NCBI GenBank assembly: GCA_027484605.1
Contig: JAIXSR010000139.1
Span: forward strand, 1-64,000
Length of the DNA stretch: 64,000 bases
Source: Hyphomicrobiales bacterium
GTDB taxonomy: Bacteria; Pseudomonadota; Alphaproteobacteria; Rhizobiales; Beijerinckiaceae
Direction: 5' to 3'
Position 1 is the stretch's first letter, and each line of letters begins with the position of its first letter. Below are positions 27,139 through 37,380 of this stretch, piece by piece. The notes beneath the pieces are model-generated. The model saw nothing but the letters and a program-made list of their open reading frames with translations, made no database searches and had not been told where the DNA came from. The position numbers and the translations under genes are program-made.

Positions 27139-27963
27139 CTATTGGTCCATCAGCGATTTTCCCTCGTGCAGGGAAATCGCGACATCCATCGCCTCGCCGG
27201 CGCCGCCCAGCCGGGCGCCACGGATCGGAGCGGCCTCCAGATAGTCCCGCCCGACCGCGATGCGGATATAGCGGGAATCCGTGCACAGGCCATGGGCGGG
27301 GTCGAACCCGATCCAGCCGAGGGCGGTCACATAGGCCTCAACCCAGGCATGGCCAGCTTCCTGCTCGGTTGTGTCCGAGCGCAGGTAATACCCGCTGACA
27401 TAGCGGGCCGGGATGTCGCGCGCCCGGGCGGCGGCGATGAAGACATGGGCGAAATCCTGGCAGACGCCCTTCCGGCTGGCAAAGGCCTGCTCGGCCGACG
27501 TGGTGGCATCGGTGGCGCCGGTTTCGAAGGCGAATTCCTTGAAGATCGTCGCCACCAGGCGGTGCAGGAAAGCGAGCGGGTCGCCGCCTTCCTGCCCGGC
27601 CAGATCGGCCGCGAAATCACGGATCGCGAGATCCGGCCGCGTCAGCGCGGTTTCACTCGCCCAGTAGCCGGGCGGAAAGCGCTCCAGCGATCCCTTCACC
27701 ATGCCGGCATCGGCGGCCACATCCACCTCGCCATCGACGAGGATGCGAAGCCCCTCCAGCGGACCATCGATCGAGAAGGTATGGATGATGTTGCCATAGG
27801 CATCCTCATCCCGGTAGAGGCGGCAATCGGCATCGATCTCCACCCGCCACGACCGGATGAACTGCCCGGCATGGTTCCGCGGCGTGAGGCGCAGGATCTG
27901 GATCGCGCCGCGGGCCGGCTCGTCGTAGATGTAGCGTGTTTCGTGGTGAAGCTTGAGCCGCAT
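27139..27963 (-). CDS. Transglutaminase-like cysteine protease-fold protein (Anbu operon)
   Basis: A 274-residue protein from ATG 27963 (MRLKLHHETRY); the 65 residues before it in frame are serine-rich read-through with no ribosome site. The N-terminal beta-domain is followed by the transglutaminase core with Cys in SRKGVCQDFAHVF, His in AGHAWVEAY and Asp in GFDPAHG. Proteins of this group are thought to be peptidases or peptide-modifying enzymes rather than crosslinkers. It sits 28 bp after the alpha-E gene and 71 bp before anbu. Confidence 0.88.
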   Translation of the reverse strand: MRLKLHHETRYIYDEPARGAIQILRLTPRNHAGQFIRSWRVEIDADCRLYRDEDAYGNIIHTFSIDGPLEGLRILVDGEVDVAADAGMVKGSLERFPPGYWASETALTRPDLAIRDFAADLAGQEGGDPLAFLHRLVATIFKEFAFETGATDATTSAEQAFASRKGVCQDFAHVFIAAARARDIPARYVSGYYLRSDTTEQEAGHAWVEAYVTALGWIGFDPAHGLCTDSRYIRIAVGRDYLEAAPIRGARLGGAGEAMDVAISLHEGKSLMDQ

Positions 27964-27991
27964 GATCCGGGCCTTGTCCGCTGGAGGCCCG

Positions 27992-28933
27992 TTATTGCAG
28001 GTACTGGTCGTTGATCGCCAGCCCCAGGCGGTTGTTATCCGCGATGAACTGCTCGAGGAACTCGTGCAATCCGGTCTGGAACAGCGTGTCGATATCCATG
28101 TTCTGCAACTGGGAATAGGTTTGTCGGGCGAGGCGCTGGCTGGGTCCCTGACGGCCATAGCGCTCGGCCAGCAGGTCGAGCACGCGGTTCAGCGTCTCGT
28201 AGGACGAGATCAGCGAGCGGGGCTGCTCGGGCTTGAGGATCAGGAAATCCGCCACCAGCCACGGCTTGATTCCGCCCCGGTAGATCAGGTGGAACGAGTT
28301 CAGCGCGGAGACGGCGCGCAGCAGCGCCGACCACTGGAAGTAATCGAGGCCACCGCCGACCGGCTCCGTTTCCGGCAGGACGACATGGTACTTCACGTCG
28401 AGCAGGCGCGCCGTGGTGTCGGCCCGCTCGATCAGCATGCCGAGCCGCTGGAACCAGTAATGGTCGGTGCGGAGCATGGTCCGGTAGGCGGCGCCGTCGA
28501 AGCGGAGCGAGACCTCGCGCACGAAGGCGAGAAACTTGGTCAGGTCCTTCGAGGTGAAGCTCTGGAAGCGGAGCCGCTGCATCTCGTTCCAGGCATCGTT
28601 GAGGATTTCCCACATTTCCGTGGTGATCGCGGTGCGGACGGCGCGGGCATTCTGCCGGGCAACCTCGATGCAGGCGCGGATCGATGAGGGATTGTCGGGC
28701 CCGGCAATGATGAACTGGGTCACATTCGCCTGGTTGGCCACGTCATAGTGGCGGAAGAAGGCGTCGCGACAGACGGCGATGTCGATCGCGCTTTCCCATT
28801 CATTCGAAGTGCCGGCATAGGCCGAGGGCAGGGTGGCAAGGCGCAGGGCCACGTCGAGAATCCGCGCGAGGCTCTCGGCGCGTTCGACATAGCGGGACAG
28901 CCAGTAGAGATTGTCAGCGGTGCGGGCGAGCAT
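27992..28933 (-). CDS. Alpha-E domain protein (Anbu operon)
   Basis: A 313-residue, mostly helical protein. It starts with the alpha-E signature MLARTADNLYWLSRYVERAE and contains RTDHYWFQRLGMLIERADTTARLLDVKYH. No catalytic motif is visible. The family almost always accompanies a circularly permuted ATP-grasp protein and a transglutaminase-like protein, and is proposed to take part in a peptide ligation and removal system. The stop of the ATP-grasp gene lies three bases before its start. Confidence 0.88.
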   Translation of the reverse strand: MLARTADNLYWLSRYVERAESLARILDVALRLATLPSAYAGTSNEWESAIDIAVCRDAFFRHYDVANQANVTQFIIAGPDNPSSIRACIEVARQNARAVRTAITTEMWEILNDAWNEMQRLRFQSFTSKDLTKFLAFVREVSLRFDGAAYRTMLRTDHYWFQRLGMLIERADTTARLLDVKYHVVLPETEPVGGGLDYFQWSALLRAVSALNSFHLIYRGGIKPWLVADFLILKPEQPRSLISSYETLNRVLDLLAERYGRQGPSQRLARQTYSQLQNMDIDTLFQTGLHEFLEQFIADNNRLGLAINDQYLQ

Positions 28934-28936
28934 CGG

Positions 28937-30406
28937 TCACGCTCCTGCCTTCTGGGACTGCGACTGGCTGGCGCGCGGGGGCCCGTCCTCGATCACCCAG
29001 GTATCCTTGGTCCCGCCACCCTGGCTCGAATTCACCACCAGAGATCCTTTCTTCAACGCGACGCGGGTCAGCCCGCCCGGAACAATGCGTACCTTGTCCG
29101 CGCCGGACAGCACGAACGGCCGGAGATCGACATGGCGGGGCGCCAATCCCTCCTCGACATAGCAGGGCACGGTGGACAGCGCGAGCGTCGGCTGCGCGAT
29201 GTAGTTGCTCGGGTTGTTGCGTACCTTGGCGGCGAAGCTCTCGCGCTGGGCCTTCGTCGCATGCGGGCCCACCAGCATGCCGTAGCCGCCCGAGCCATTC
29301 ACTTCCTTGACCACGAGATCGCCGATATGGGCGAGGACATGGGCCAGCGCCTCGGGTTCGCGGCAGCGCCAGGTCGGCACATTGGAGAGGATCGCCTCCT
29401 TGCCGGTATAGAATTTCACGATCTCGGGCATGTAGCTGTAGACCGCCTTGTCATCCGCGACACCGGTGCCCACTGCATTCGAAATCGTCACATTGCCCGC
29501 CTTGTAGGCAGACATGAGCCCCGGCACGCCGAGGGTGCTGTCCGGCCGGAAGGCCAGCGGATCGAGGAACTCGTCGTCGACGCGGCGATAGATCACGTCC
29601 ACGCGCTGCGGCCCTTCCGTCGTCCGCATATAGACGACATTGGACCGGACAAAGAGATCGCGGCCCTCGACCAGTTCCACGCCCATCCGGTCGGCCAGGA
29701 AGGAATGCTCGTAATAGGCCGAGTTGAACGGCCCCGGCGTCATGACCACGACGGTCGGCTCGCGCGAGGCCGAACTTGGGGCCACCGAGCGCAGGGTCGT
29801 GAGCAATTCATCCGGATATTGATCGACCGGCTTGATCCGCAATTTTCCGAAAAGCTCCGGGAAAAGGCGCAGCATCGCCTCCCGGTTTTCCATCATGTAG
29901 GACACGCCGGAAGGCGTGCGGGCATTGTCCTCGAGCACGTAGAATTCGTCCGGCCCGGTGCGGACGAGATCGACGCCCGCGATATGGGTATAGAGCCCGG
30001 ACGCCGGCTTGATCCGCGTCATTTCGGGGCGGAAGGCCGGGTTCGACAGGATCAGGTCTTCCGGCACGATGCCGGCCCGCACGATTTCCCGCGCGCCGTA
30101 GACATCGCCGATAAAGGCATTCAGCGCCCGCACGCGCTGTTCGAGCCCTTCGGAAAGGCGCGCCCACTCGCCGCTCGAAAGGATCCGGGGCAGGATATCG
30201 AAAGGGATGATGCGCTCCGCACCCTGCTCGTCGCCATAAACGGCGAAGGTAATGCCGATCCGGCGGAAGAAGGCTTCGGCTTCGGCCTTGCGGTTGGCGA
30301 TCAGATCGGGACTTGCTTGTCGGAACCAGTGGGCAACTTCGGCATAGATCTGTCGCGGGTCACCCTCGACGCCACCCATTTCGTCAAACACCAACTGGTT
30401 CGCCAT
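28937..30406 (-). CDS. Circularly permuted ATP-grasp protein (Anbu operon)
   Basis: A 489-residue protein from ATG 30406, preceded by a strong GGGGGAGAG site. It matches the circularly permuted ATP-grasp type 2 family: GVDLVRTGPDEFYVLEDNARTPSG, YRRVDDEFLDPLAF, NAVGTGVADDKAVY, VVKEVNGSGGYGM and the C-terminal SSQGGGTKDTWV. ATP-grasp enzymes join a carboxylate to an amine through an acyl phosphate, so a peptide or isopeptide ligase role is inferred. First gene of the four-gene Anbu operon. Confidence 0.9.
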   Translation of the reverse strand: MANQLVFDEMGGVEGDPRQIYAEVAHWFRQASPDLIANRKAEAEAFFRRIGITFAVYGDEQGAERIIPFDILPRILSSGEWARLSEGLEQRVRALNAFIGDVYGAREIVRAGIVPEDLILSNPAFRPEMTRIKPASGLYTHIAGVDLVRTGPDEFYVLEDNARTPSGVSYMMENREAMLRLFPELFGKLRIKPVDQYPDELLTTLRSVAPSSASREPTVVVMTPGPFNSAYYEHSFLADRMGVELVEGRDLFVRSNVVYMRTTEGPQRVDVIYRRVDDEFLDPLAFRPDSTLGVPGLMSAYKAGNVTISNAVGTGVADDKAVYSYMPEIVKFYTGKEAILSNVPTWRCREPEALAHVLAHIGDLVVKEVNGSGGYGMLVGPHATKAQRESFAAKVRNNPSNYIAQPTLALSTVPCYVEEGLAPRHVDLRPFVLSGADKVRIVPGGLTRVALKKGSLVVNSSQGGGTKDTWVIEDGPPRASQSQSQKAGA

Positions 30407-30667
30407 ACGCTCTCCCCCGGGGCATGCCGGTTTTTCCCGACAGCCTTTCGATCCCCGGATCGGCAGCAAATGCCGGGCCAAAGATCGCCTCCCCTCGGTT
30501 GCATAGTGAGGGTTCTGGGAAAGAATTCAATCTCCCTCGCGGTGATCGTGCAAGGGGCGGCGCCAGACCGCAGGTGCGCTGCTTGCGCGCGCAACCAATT
30601 CGGTTAAGGGTGGCGCAACCTCGCACACGCGCGCGATCCCCCTTTTCTTTCGAGGAAGGCTCCTGCC

Positions 30668-31861
30668 ATGACCAAATCGACTTTCGCACCCTTCGTCTGG
30701 TCCGATCCCTTCGATCTGGAGAGCCAGCTGACCGAAGACGAGCGCATGATCCGCGATGCTGCCCGGGCCTTTGCCGAGGGCGAGCTGCAGCCCCGCGTGC
30801 AGGAAGCCTATCTCGAGGAAAAGACCGACCCGGCCCTGTTCCGGCTGATGGGCGAGCAGGGCCTGCTCGGCGTGACCCTGCCGGAGGAATATGGCTGTGC
30901 CAATGCCTCCTACGTCGCCTATGGCCTCGTCGCGCGCGAGGTCGAGCGCGTCGATTCGGGCTATCGCTCGATGATGAGCGTGCAATCGTCGCTCGTCATG
31001 TTCCCGATCTATACCTACGGCTCGGAAGCCCAGCGCAAGAAGTACCTGCCGAAGCTGGCTTCCGGCGAGTTCATCGGCTGTTTCGGCCTGACCGAGCCCG
31101 ATGCCGGCTCCGATCCGGGCGGGATGAAGACCCGGGCCGAGAAGGTGGCCGACGGCTATCGCCTGACCGGCTCGAAGATGTGGATCTCCAATTCGCCGAT
31201 CGCCGATGTCTTCGTCGTCTGGGCGAAGAGCGCCGCGCATGACAACCAGATCCGCGGCTTCATTCTCGAAAAGGGGATGAAGGGCCTCTCCGCCCCTAAG
31301 ATCGGCGGCAAGCTTTCCCTGCGCGCCTCGATCACCGGCGAGATCGTGATGGATGGCGTGATCGTCCCCGAGGAGAACCTGCTGCCGAATGTCTCGGGCC
31401 TCAAGGGCCCGTTCGGCTGCCTGAACCGTGCCCGTTACGGTATTTCCTGGGGCGTTCTCGGCGCGGCCGAGGATTGCTGGCACCGCGCACGGCAATACGG
31501 GCTCGACCGCAAGCAGTTCAACCGGCCGCTGGCGCAGACCCAGCTCTTCCAGAAGAAGCTGGCGGACATGCAGACCGAGATCACGCTCGGCCTTCAGGCC
31601 TCGCTGCGGGTCGGCCGCCTGATGGACGAGCATCGCGAGGCGCCAGAAATGATCAGCATCGTCAAGCGGAACAATTGCGGTAAGGCGCTCGACATTGCCC
31701 GCATGGCGCGTGACATGCATGGCGGCAACGGCATCCAGGTCGAGTACCATGTCATGCGCCATTCGCAGAACCTCGAGACCGTCAACACCTACGAAGGCAC
31801 GCATGATGTCCATGCGTTGATCCTCGGGCGTGCCCAGACGGGGCTCCAGGCCTTCTTCTGA
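30668..31861 (+). CDS. gcdH: Glutaryl-CoA dehydrogenase
   Basis: A 397-residue acyl-CoA dehydrogenase that oxidises and decarboxylates glutaryl-CoA to crotonyl-CoA in lysine, tryptophan and benzoate breakdown. [17 protein letters not shown] and [17 protein letters not shown] are typical of GcdH, and [17 protein letters not shown] holds the catalytic Glu. [15 protein letters not shown] is a further GcdH mark. Length is standard. The gene is upstream of a small membrane protein and prmB. Confidence 0.93.
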   Translation: MTKSTFAPFVWSDPFDLESQLTEDERMIRDAARAFAEGELQPRVQEAYLEEKTDPALFRLMGEQGLLGVTLPEEYGCANASYVAYGLVAREVERVDSGYRSMMSVQSSLVMFPIYTYGSEAQRKKYLPKLASGEFIGCFGLTEPDAGSDPGGMKTRAEKVADGYRLTGSKMWISNSPIADVFVVWAKSAAHDNQIRGFILEKGMKGLSAPKIGGKLSLRASITGEIVMDGVIVPEENLLPNVSGLKGPFGCLNRARYGISWGVLGAAEDCWHRARQYGLDRKQFNRPLAQTQLFQKKLADMQTEITLGLQASLRVGRLMDEHREAPEMISIVKRNNCGKALDIARMARDMHGGNGIQVEYHVMRHSQNLETVNTYEGTHDVHALILGRAQTGLQAFF

Positions 31862-31864
31862 GCC

Positions 31865-32290
31865 ATGCTTCGGCAGGGCTCGGTTCCGGCAGGGGCGGGG
31901 CTCTTCGGCCTCGTCTTTGCCGCGGGCTTCGTCCTCGGCACGATCCGCGAACTGGCCCTCCGCCCGGCCATCGGCCCGGATGCTGCCCGCCTGCTTGAAT
32001 TGCCGGTAATGATCGCCCTGTCCTGGCTCGCGGCCCGCTGGATCCTCCGCCGGGCCGGGCCCGGCTCGGCGATCTGGCAGTTCGAGGTCGGCCTTGTCGC
32101 TTTCCTCCTGCTGATGGCGGCCGAACTGGCGCTCGGCATCCTGCTCCTCGGTGGCAGTCTTTCGGCTTTCATCGCCGACCTTTTCACGCTAACCGGCTTG
32201 CTGTCCTTTCTCGCCCAAGCCCTCCTGATCGTGATGCCGCGTCTTGCGGCCTCCGGAACCGGTTCCTCCCATGACCGCCCAGAATCCTGA
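31865..32290 (+). CDS. Unrecognised four-helix membrane protein
   Basis: A 141-residue protein of hydrophobic character with helices at about 13-30, 45-62, 72-95 and 104-125. No family was recognised. The gene starts three bases after gcdH and overlaps the prmB start by 20 bp, so it is cotranscribed and probably translated. It could belong to a small uncharacterised inner-membrane family; no enzymatic motif is visible. Confidence 0.6.
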   Translation: MLRQGSVPAGAGLFGLVFAAGFVLGTIRELALRPAIGPDAARLLELPVMIALSWLAARWILRRAGPGSAIWQFEVGLVAFLLLMAAELALGILLLGGSLSAFIADLFTLTGLLSFLAQALLIVMPRLAASGTGSSHDRPES

Positions 32291-33233
32291 TCCCCGCCGC
32301 GAATGCGCCGAACTCTCGACCCTGCGCGACATGCTGCGCTATGCGGTCTCGCTCTTCCGTTCGACGGATCTGCATCATGGCCATGGTGCGACCAATGCGA
32401 TGGACGAGGCCGCCTTCCTCGTCCTGGAGACGCTGCATCTCCCGGTGGATGACTTCAACGCCTTCGCGGAGGCCCGGCTGACGGCGCGGGAAAAGGCCCT
32501 GCTCGGCGAGCGTCTGGCCCGCCGGGTCGAGGAGCGCATCCCTGCCGCCTACCTGACCGGCCGGACCTACCTCAAGGGCTTCTCGTTCCGGAGCGATGCC
32601 CGCGCGATCATCCCCCGGTCCTTCATCGCGGACCTGCTCTTCAGCCCGCTTTTCGATGGAACCGGCGATGCCGCCGCGCTCGTCGTCGATCCGGACGCAA
32701 TCCATCGCGTGCTCGATCTCTGCACCGGCGGCGGCTCGCTGGCGATTCTCGCGGCGCAGGCTTTCCCGGAAGCCCGGATCGATGCGGTCGAACTCTCCCC
32801 CGAGGCGGCATCCCTGGCGCGCGAGAACATCGCGGATTACGGGCTCGGGGATCGTATCACGCTGCACGAGGGTGATCTTTTCGCGCCGCTCCGGGGCCGG
32901 ACCTATGACCTGATCCTCTCGAACCCGCCCTATGTCGATGCCGAGACGATGGCCATGCTGCCCGCGGAGTTCCGCCACGAGCCGGCCATGGCACTTGGAT
33001 CGGGGGCGGACGGGCTGGATGTCACCCGGCGGATCCTGGCCGAAGGTGCGCGGCATCTCGCGCCCGGGGCCGGCCTGCTGTGCGAGGTCGGTCTGGCCCG
33101 CCCGGCGCTCGAGGCGGCCTTTCCGGAAACACCTTTCCTGTGGCTCGATACCGAGGAGAGCGAGGCGGAGGTTTTCTGGCTGCCGCGGGAGGACTTCCCG
33201 GCCGCGGGCAAACCCAAGGGCGGCGCGCGCTAG
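32271..33233 (+). CDS. prmB: 50S ribosomal protein L3 glutamine methyltransferase
   Basis: A 320-residue SAM-dependent N5-glutamine methyltransferase from ATG 32271. The SAM site is [16 protein letters not shown] and the amide-binding motif is LSNPPYVD. The N-terminal helical domain, with [14 protein letters not shown], and the position of [17 protein letters not shown] favour PrmB (ribosomal L3) over PrmC (release factors). The stop codon TAG interlocks with the stop of the convergent kinase gene in a shared CTAG. Confidence 0.88.
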   Translation: MTAQNPDPRRECAELSTLRDMLRYAVSLFRSTDLHHGHGATNAMDEAAFLVLETLHLPVDDFNAFAEARLTAREKALLGERLARRVEERIPAAYLTGRTYLKGFSFRSDARAIIPRSFIADLLFSPLFDGTGDAAALVVDPDAIHRVLDLCTGGGSLAILAAQAFPEARIDAVELSPEAASLARENIADYGLGDRITLHEGDLFAPLRGRTYDLILSNPPYVDAETMAMLPAEFRHEPAMALGSGADGLDVTRRILAEGARHLAPGAGLLCEVGLARPALEAAFPETPFLWLDTEESEAEVFWLPREDFPAAGKPKGGAR

Positions 33234-36058
33234 CCGGCTGCACTGGCCGGCAGCGTCCCGGCCTCCTCGGTGAGACCTTCCCCGGCGATCAGCGCCAGGA
33301 TGGCGGTCTCCGTATCGGCGAGCACGGAATCGAGCTGCGCCAGCATTTCGGGGTACCGCGCCACCAGTTCCACCCGTGCGGCCTTCTCGATCTCGCCGGC
33401 CGCATGGCCGGACCTGCTGGCTCCGAGCGAAAGGCTCATCGATTTGAGCGCATGGGCCGCCTTGCCGAGGCGAACCGAATCCTTCGCCTGGATGGAAGCG
33501 GCGATCTCGTCGCGGGTGAGGGGCGCATTCTCGAGGAACAACTTATAGATGCGCAGGATGGCCTGCTTGCCGCCAACGGGGATCATGCCGAGCAGTTGCT
33601 GCGTCATGTGCGGATCCAGCAGGGCGCCCTCGACGGAATCCTCGGTGCCGGCCTGATCTGCCCGGGCCTCGACCGGGGATGTTTCCGGGATCTGCACGGG
33701 GTGATGATCCGGACTTTCCGTCAAGGAAGCTCCGGCGGGGCGCGGCAGGCCCGCATTCCGGGAGCGCTCCTGCCTTGCTGCGCCGGCAGCCGGGGCGAGA
33801 TGCTGCAACAGCGTCTCGCTCATGGCCTGCAAGGTGAAGGGCTTGTGCAGGACGCCATCCATGCCGGATTGCTTCCATGCCTCGGCATGCGCGCCGACAA
33901 CATGCGCGGTGAGCGCCACGATCGCCGTTCGCGCCATGCCGGTTTCCTGCTCCCAGCGGCGGATATGGCTGGCGGACTGGAACCCGTCCATCTCGGGCAT
34001 GGAGCCATCCATGAACACGAGATCGTAGCGTTTGGCCTTGACGGCCTCGAAGGCCGCCCGGCCATCGACCACCGTGTCGCAGGGCAGGTCGAAGCGCCGC
34101 AGCGTTTCGATGATGACCTCGCGGTTGACCGGATTGTCATCGGCCACCAGCACGAGATTTTCGGGATAACGCGCGAAGGTCTCACCCGTCTGGCCGGAAG
34201 AGCCGCGGCTCTGCGTCCGGCCGGCGAGCAGGTCGCCGATGACCTGCCGCAGGTCCCGCCGGCTGATCGGCTTGATGATCTGCCCCTGGGCGGTTCCCTG
34301 TTCCATAAGCCGGTCCGTTTCGGCATCGCCGAAGGCCCCGACGGCGATGGTCGGCGCGCGCTTCAGCAGCGGCCTGAGGCCAGGATCGCTGAGCAGGGCG
34401 GCATCGGCAATCACGAGGCGGATATCGCTGAAGCCGGGCATCCGGCTTTCCGAGACGGGATCGGCCACGTCGAAGCCGAGCTCCGAGAGATAGGCCCCGA
34501 GATGGCGTGCTGTCGCCTCGCCGGAAACCGCAAGCAGCACACGGCCATGGCCGAGGGGTCCGACCTGCCGGACCAGTTCCTTCTGGTCGACGGGGATGAT
34601 GGGGATCGAGACCGTGAAGGTCGTTCCGACTCCGACCGTGCTCCGGACGCGGATCGACCCCGTCATCGCTTCGACGAGGCGCCGCGAGATTGCGAGGCCG
34701 AGACCCGTCCCGCCGAACCGCCGTGTTGTAGTCTGGTCGGCCTGGCTGAAGGATTCGAAGACGGTGGCGAGCTTGCCCTCCGGGATTCCGATGCCGGTAT
34801 CCGTGACCTCGAACAGCAGGTTCGCCATCCGCCCGGGATCGCGCTGGACAGTGAGGCTGACCGAACCGTTCTCGGTGAATTTCAGCGCATTGTTGACGAG
34901 GTTCGACAGGACCTGGTTCAGCCGTACAGGGTCGGCGCCGATCCGCAGCGGCACGTTGAGCGCGATATGCGTGGCGAGGTCCAGCCCCTTCGAACGGGCC
35001 TTTTCCTCGAAAAGCTGGGCGATGGTCTCGACGAGGTCGTCGGTCTGAACCGGGATCGTCTCCAGCTCGATCTTCCCGGCCTCGATTTTCGAGAAGTCGA
35101 GAATGTCGTTGATGATCGCGAGGAGCGACGAGCCCGACCGCGCGATCACGTCGGCGAAACGCTTCTGCTTCGGCTGGAGATCGGAAGCCGCCAGAAGTTC
35201 CGCCATCACGAGGATGCCGTTCATCGGCGTGCGGATCTCATGGCTCATCGTGGCCAGGAATTCGGACTTGGCGGCATTGGCCGCATCGGCCTGCTCCTTG
35301 GCGATCCGGTAGTCGCGCGTCCGTTCGGCCACCTCGTCCTCGAGCATTTCCCGGTGGCGGGCGAGTTTCGAGTCCCGGATGTCGATCTCGTCGAGCATGG
35401 CGTTGAAGCTGGTCGCCATCCGGCCGAACTCGTCCTGCGCCTGCGGTTCGATGCGGAGCGAGTAATCATGGCGACGGCGGACATGCTCCATCGTGTCCAC
35501 CATGGTGCGGATGCGCGAGACCAGGCTCCTTTGCAGCTGAAGGGCCATTGCCAGGCCGGCCAGCAGGGCGACGAGGCCGCCGATCACCGCGGCCTTGACG
35601 CTGGCGAGGGCATTGTCGAGGACCTTCGAGGTATCCGCCACGACGGCGATCTCCCCGACGGTTTCGCCCCCGGCAACAACCGGCACCGCAATGTGCATCT
35701 GCTGGCGGACCAGCGTGTCGATCCAGGAATGGAGTCCGTGCCGCGGGGTTTCCCGGATGAGCAGAACCGCGTCGCCGAGCGAGGCGATGATCCGGCCTTC
35801 GCCATCCTGGAGCGTCGCGCTCTGCAGGCCCGGAATGCGGGCAACGGCCCGGAGGACCCGCAGGGCCTGCCCCTGGTCCCGTGCGGTCACCGCATCGGCA
35901 ACAACGGAGGCGAAAACATAGGCCGTGGCTTCGATCTCGGCCTTCCGCGTTTCCCGGTAGTTTCCCGCTTCCCGCATGACCGAAAGACCCGTGACGATGA
36001 CGGTAGCTGTCAGGGTCGAGATCAGGATCAGAAGGAGGAGTCGGGTGCGGATCGACAA
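33230..36058 (-). CDS. BarA-like hybrid sensor histidine kinase with Hpt domain
   Basis: A 942-residue membrane kinase. An N-terminal helix (6-26), a periplasmic or CHASE-like region (30-150) and a second helix (155-175) lead to a HAMP domain and coiled coil. The histidine is in [15 protein letters not shown] (His273). ATPase boxes include [20 protein letters not shown] and [15 protein letters not shown] degenerate receiver-like segment (about 520-620) precedes a full receiver with [10 protein letters not shown] and [13 protein letters not shown]-terminal Hpt domain carries [14 protein letters not shown]. This architecture supports a multistep phosphorelay. It is divergent from a receiver-kinase gene at 36178; no DNA-binding regulator is close. 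Confidence 0.9.
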   Translation of the reverse strand: MSIRTRLLLLILISTLTATVIVTGLSVMREAGNYRETRKAEIEATAYVFASVVADAVTARDQGQALRVLRAVARIPGLQSATLQDGEGRIIASLGDAVLLIRETPRHGLHSWIDTLVRQQMHIAVPVVAGGETVGEIAVVADTSKVLDNALASVKAAVIGGLVALLAGLAMALQLQRSLVSRIRTMVDTMEHVRRRHDYSLRIEPQAQDEFGRMATSFNAMLDEIDIRDSKLARHREMLEDEVAERTRDYRIAKEQADAANAAKSEFLATMSHEIRTPMNGILVMAELLAASDLQPKQKRFADVIARSGSSLLAIINDILDFSKIEAGKIELETIPVQTDDLVETIAQLFEEKARSKGLDLATHIALNVPLRIGADPVRLNQVLSNLVNNALKFTENGSVSLTVQRDPGRMANLLFEVTDTGIGIPEGKLATVFESFSQADQTTTRRFGGTGLGLAISRRLVEAMTGSIRVRSTVGVGTTFTVSIPIIPVDQKELVRQVGPLGHGRVLLAVSGEATARHLGAYLSELGFDVADPVSESRMPGFSDIRLVIADAALLSDPGLRPLLKRAPTIAVGAFGDAETDRLMEQGTAQGQIIKPISRRDLRQVIGDLLAGRTQSRGSSGQTGETFARYPENLVLVADDNPVNREVIIETLRRFDLPCDTVVDGRAAFEAVKAKRYDLVFMDGSMPEMDGFQSASHIRRWEQETGMARTAIVALTAHVVGAHAEAWKQSGMDGVLHKPFTLQAMSETLLQHLAPAAGAARQERSRNAGLPRPAGASLTESPDHHPVQIPETSPVEARADQAGTEDSVEGALLDPHMTQQLLGMIPVGGKQAILRIYKLFLENAPLTRDEIAASIQAKDSVRLGKAAHALKSMSLSLGASRSGHAAGEIEKAARVELVARYPEMLAQLDSVLADTETAILALIAGEGLTEEAGTLPASAAG

Positions 36059-36177
36059 GGCTCACTCGCAGGGCGCGGAATCCCTCCCGGATTTACGGCA
36101 AATCCCTGATGTTCAGGTTAATGGCGTAACTTCGGCTTAAACGCTTCTCGGCTAGAACAGGGTAGAAGGGGCCCAGA

Positions 36178-37332
36178 ATGTTTGACGCCGTATCCTCTCG
36201 GCAGGGCGCTGCATCGAAGGCGCCGGACGCCATGCGCATTCTCGTGATCGACGATGATCCGGTCTATCGGGAAACCGCGCGCATGTTCCTGTCCATGTTC
36301 GGGCGGCAGGTTGTGCTGGCGGAGAACGGGACGGCGGGTCTCGCCCGGGTCGCCAACGAGGATTTCGACGTCATGATCGTCGATCTCGAGATGCCCGACA
36401 TGACCGGCCTCGAGGTGATCGCCGCGACACGGGCCATGCCCCGGCAGCGCGATCTGCCCATCATCATGGTCACTAGCCGCGACGATGCCCCTGCCATCGA
36501 CCGCGCCTACGAACTCGGTGCGTCGTCCTTCATCGTCAAGCCCGTGAACTGGACCCTGCTCGATCACGCCATCCGGTTCGTCCGTCGTGCCGCCATGAAC
36601 GAGGTGATGGCCCGGCGTGCCCATGCGGATGCCGAGGCCCTGTCCCGGGCGAAGGACAACCTCATCTCGGTGATCCGCCACGAGATGAAGACGCCGCTCA
36701 GCGCCATTACCGGCTTCACCCAGCTCGCTGTGGAGGCACAGGGCTCCGGAGATCTTTCCGGCCTGAAGGAGCATCTCGAATTTGTCCGGCAATCGGGCGA
36801 GCGGCTCATGGCCAGCTTCCTCGACATGTCGACCTATTCGGACCTGATTGCCCAGAAATCCCTGGACAAGGCAGTCACGGTCAACCCGAACTGGATCCTG
36901 GGCGAGGCCATCGAGCATCGCCAGCGCAAGATCGATCAGGCCGGCCTGAAGCTCGTGATCCATGAGGAACCCCGGGTCCTCCGGATGCTTGCAGACCAGA
37001 CGCTGCTGGTTTCGGCCATGGTCAGGCTGATCGACAACGTCATCGGCCATGCCGCGCAGGCCAGGACCATCACCGTGGCCAGCGCGCACAGGGACGGGCG
37101 CATCCTCTTTTCGGTCATCGATGATGGCATCGGCATGGCGCCGGATCGGGTTGCGGCCTGCCTCGCGCCCTTCTCGCAGGAGAACATGTCACTGGCCCGC
37201 ATGCGCGAGGGGCTCGGGCTTGGGCTGCCGATCACCACCGAGATCGTGCGCCTCCATCGGGGCCAGCTCACCATGCAGTCCCAGCCCGGCCAGGGCACCC
37301 AGGTGACGATGTCCCTGCCTGTCGAGCCATGA
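36178..37332 (+). CDS. Receiver-histidine kinase hybrid (soluble)
   Basis: A 384-residue protein with no membrane helix. Receiver domain at 18-135: acidic pair VIDDDP, phospho-acceptor Asp69 in IVDLEMPD, Thr/Ser switch in VTSR, Lys in IVKPVN. A histidine kinase follows with His168 in VIRHEMKTPLSAI, and ATPase motifs DDGIGM and GLGLGLPITTEI. Its receiver may accept phosphate from the divergent BarA-like kinase (intergenic 119 bp), an inference from adjacency. The 3' end runs into the terminator of the convergent Sox operon. Confidence 0.88.
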   Translation: MFDAVSSRQGAASKAPDAMRILVIDDDPVYRETARMFLSMFGRQVVLAENGTAGLARVANEDFDVMIVDLEMPDMTGLEVIAATRAMPRQRDLPIIMVTSRDDAPAIDRAYELGASSFIVKPVNWTLLDHAIRFVRRAAMNEVMARRAHADAEALSRAKDNLISVIRHEMKTPLSAITGFTQLAVEAQGSGDLSGLKEHLEFVRQSGERLMASFLDMSTYSDLIAQKSLDKAVTVNPNWILGEAIEHRQRKIDQAGLKLVIHEEPRVLRMLADQTLLVSAMVRLIDNVIGHAAQARTITVASAHRDGRILFSVIDDGIGMAPDRVAACLAPFSQENMSLARMREGLGLGLPITTEIVRLHRGQLTMQSQPGQGTQVTMSLPVEP

Positions 37333-37355
37333 AAAAGGGCGGCACGCGGCCGCCC
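37332..37355 (-). terminator. Intrinsic terminator of the leftward Sox operon
   Basis: On the minus strand GGGCGGC-CGCGT-GCCGCCC is followed by five T residues. It lies 26 bp beyond the soxF stop codon and overlaps the end of the convergent receiver-kinase gene. Confidence 0.8.
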
Positions 37356-37380
37356 TGTCATGACGCCGTTCCGGATGGGA

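Noticed and set aside
28748-30607. A 619-codon plus-strand frame over the ATP-grasp gene
   Set aside because: Shadow with no motif; the minus strand carries the conserved Anbu-operon protein.
33080-36109. A 1009-codon open frame on the plus strand over the BarA-like kinase gene
   Set aside because: It is a GC-rich codon shadow: rich in Arg, Gly, Asp and His, with no family motif, while the minus strand encodes a complete hybrid kinase.
36118-36146. CtrA-type binding site between the divergent kinases
   Set aside because: Only TTAA half-sites with the wrong spacing; the full TTAA-N7-TTAA pattern is absent.
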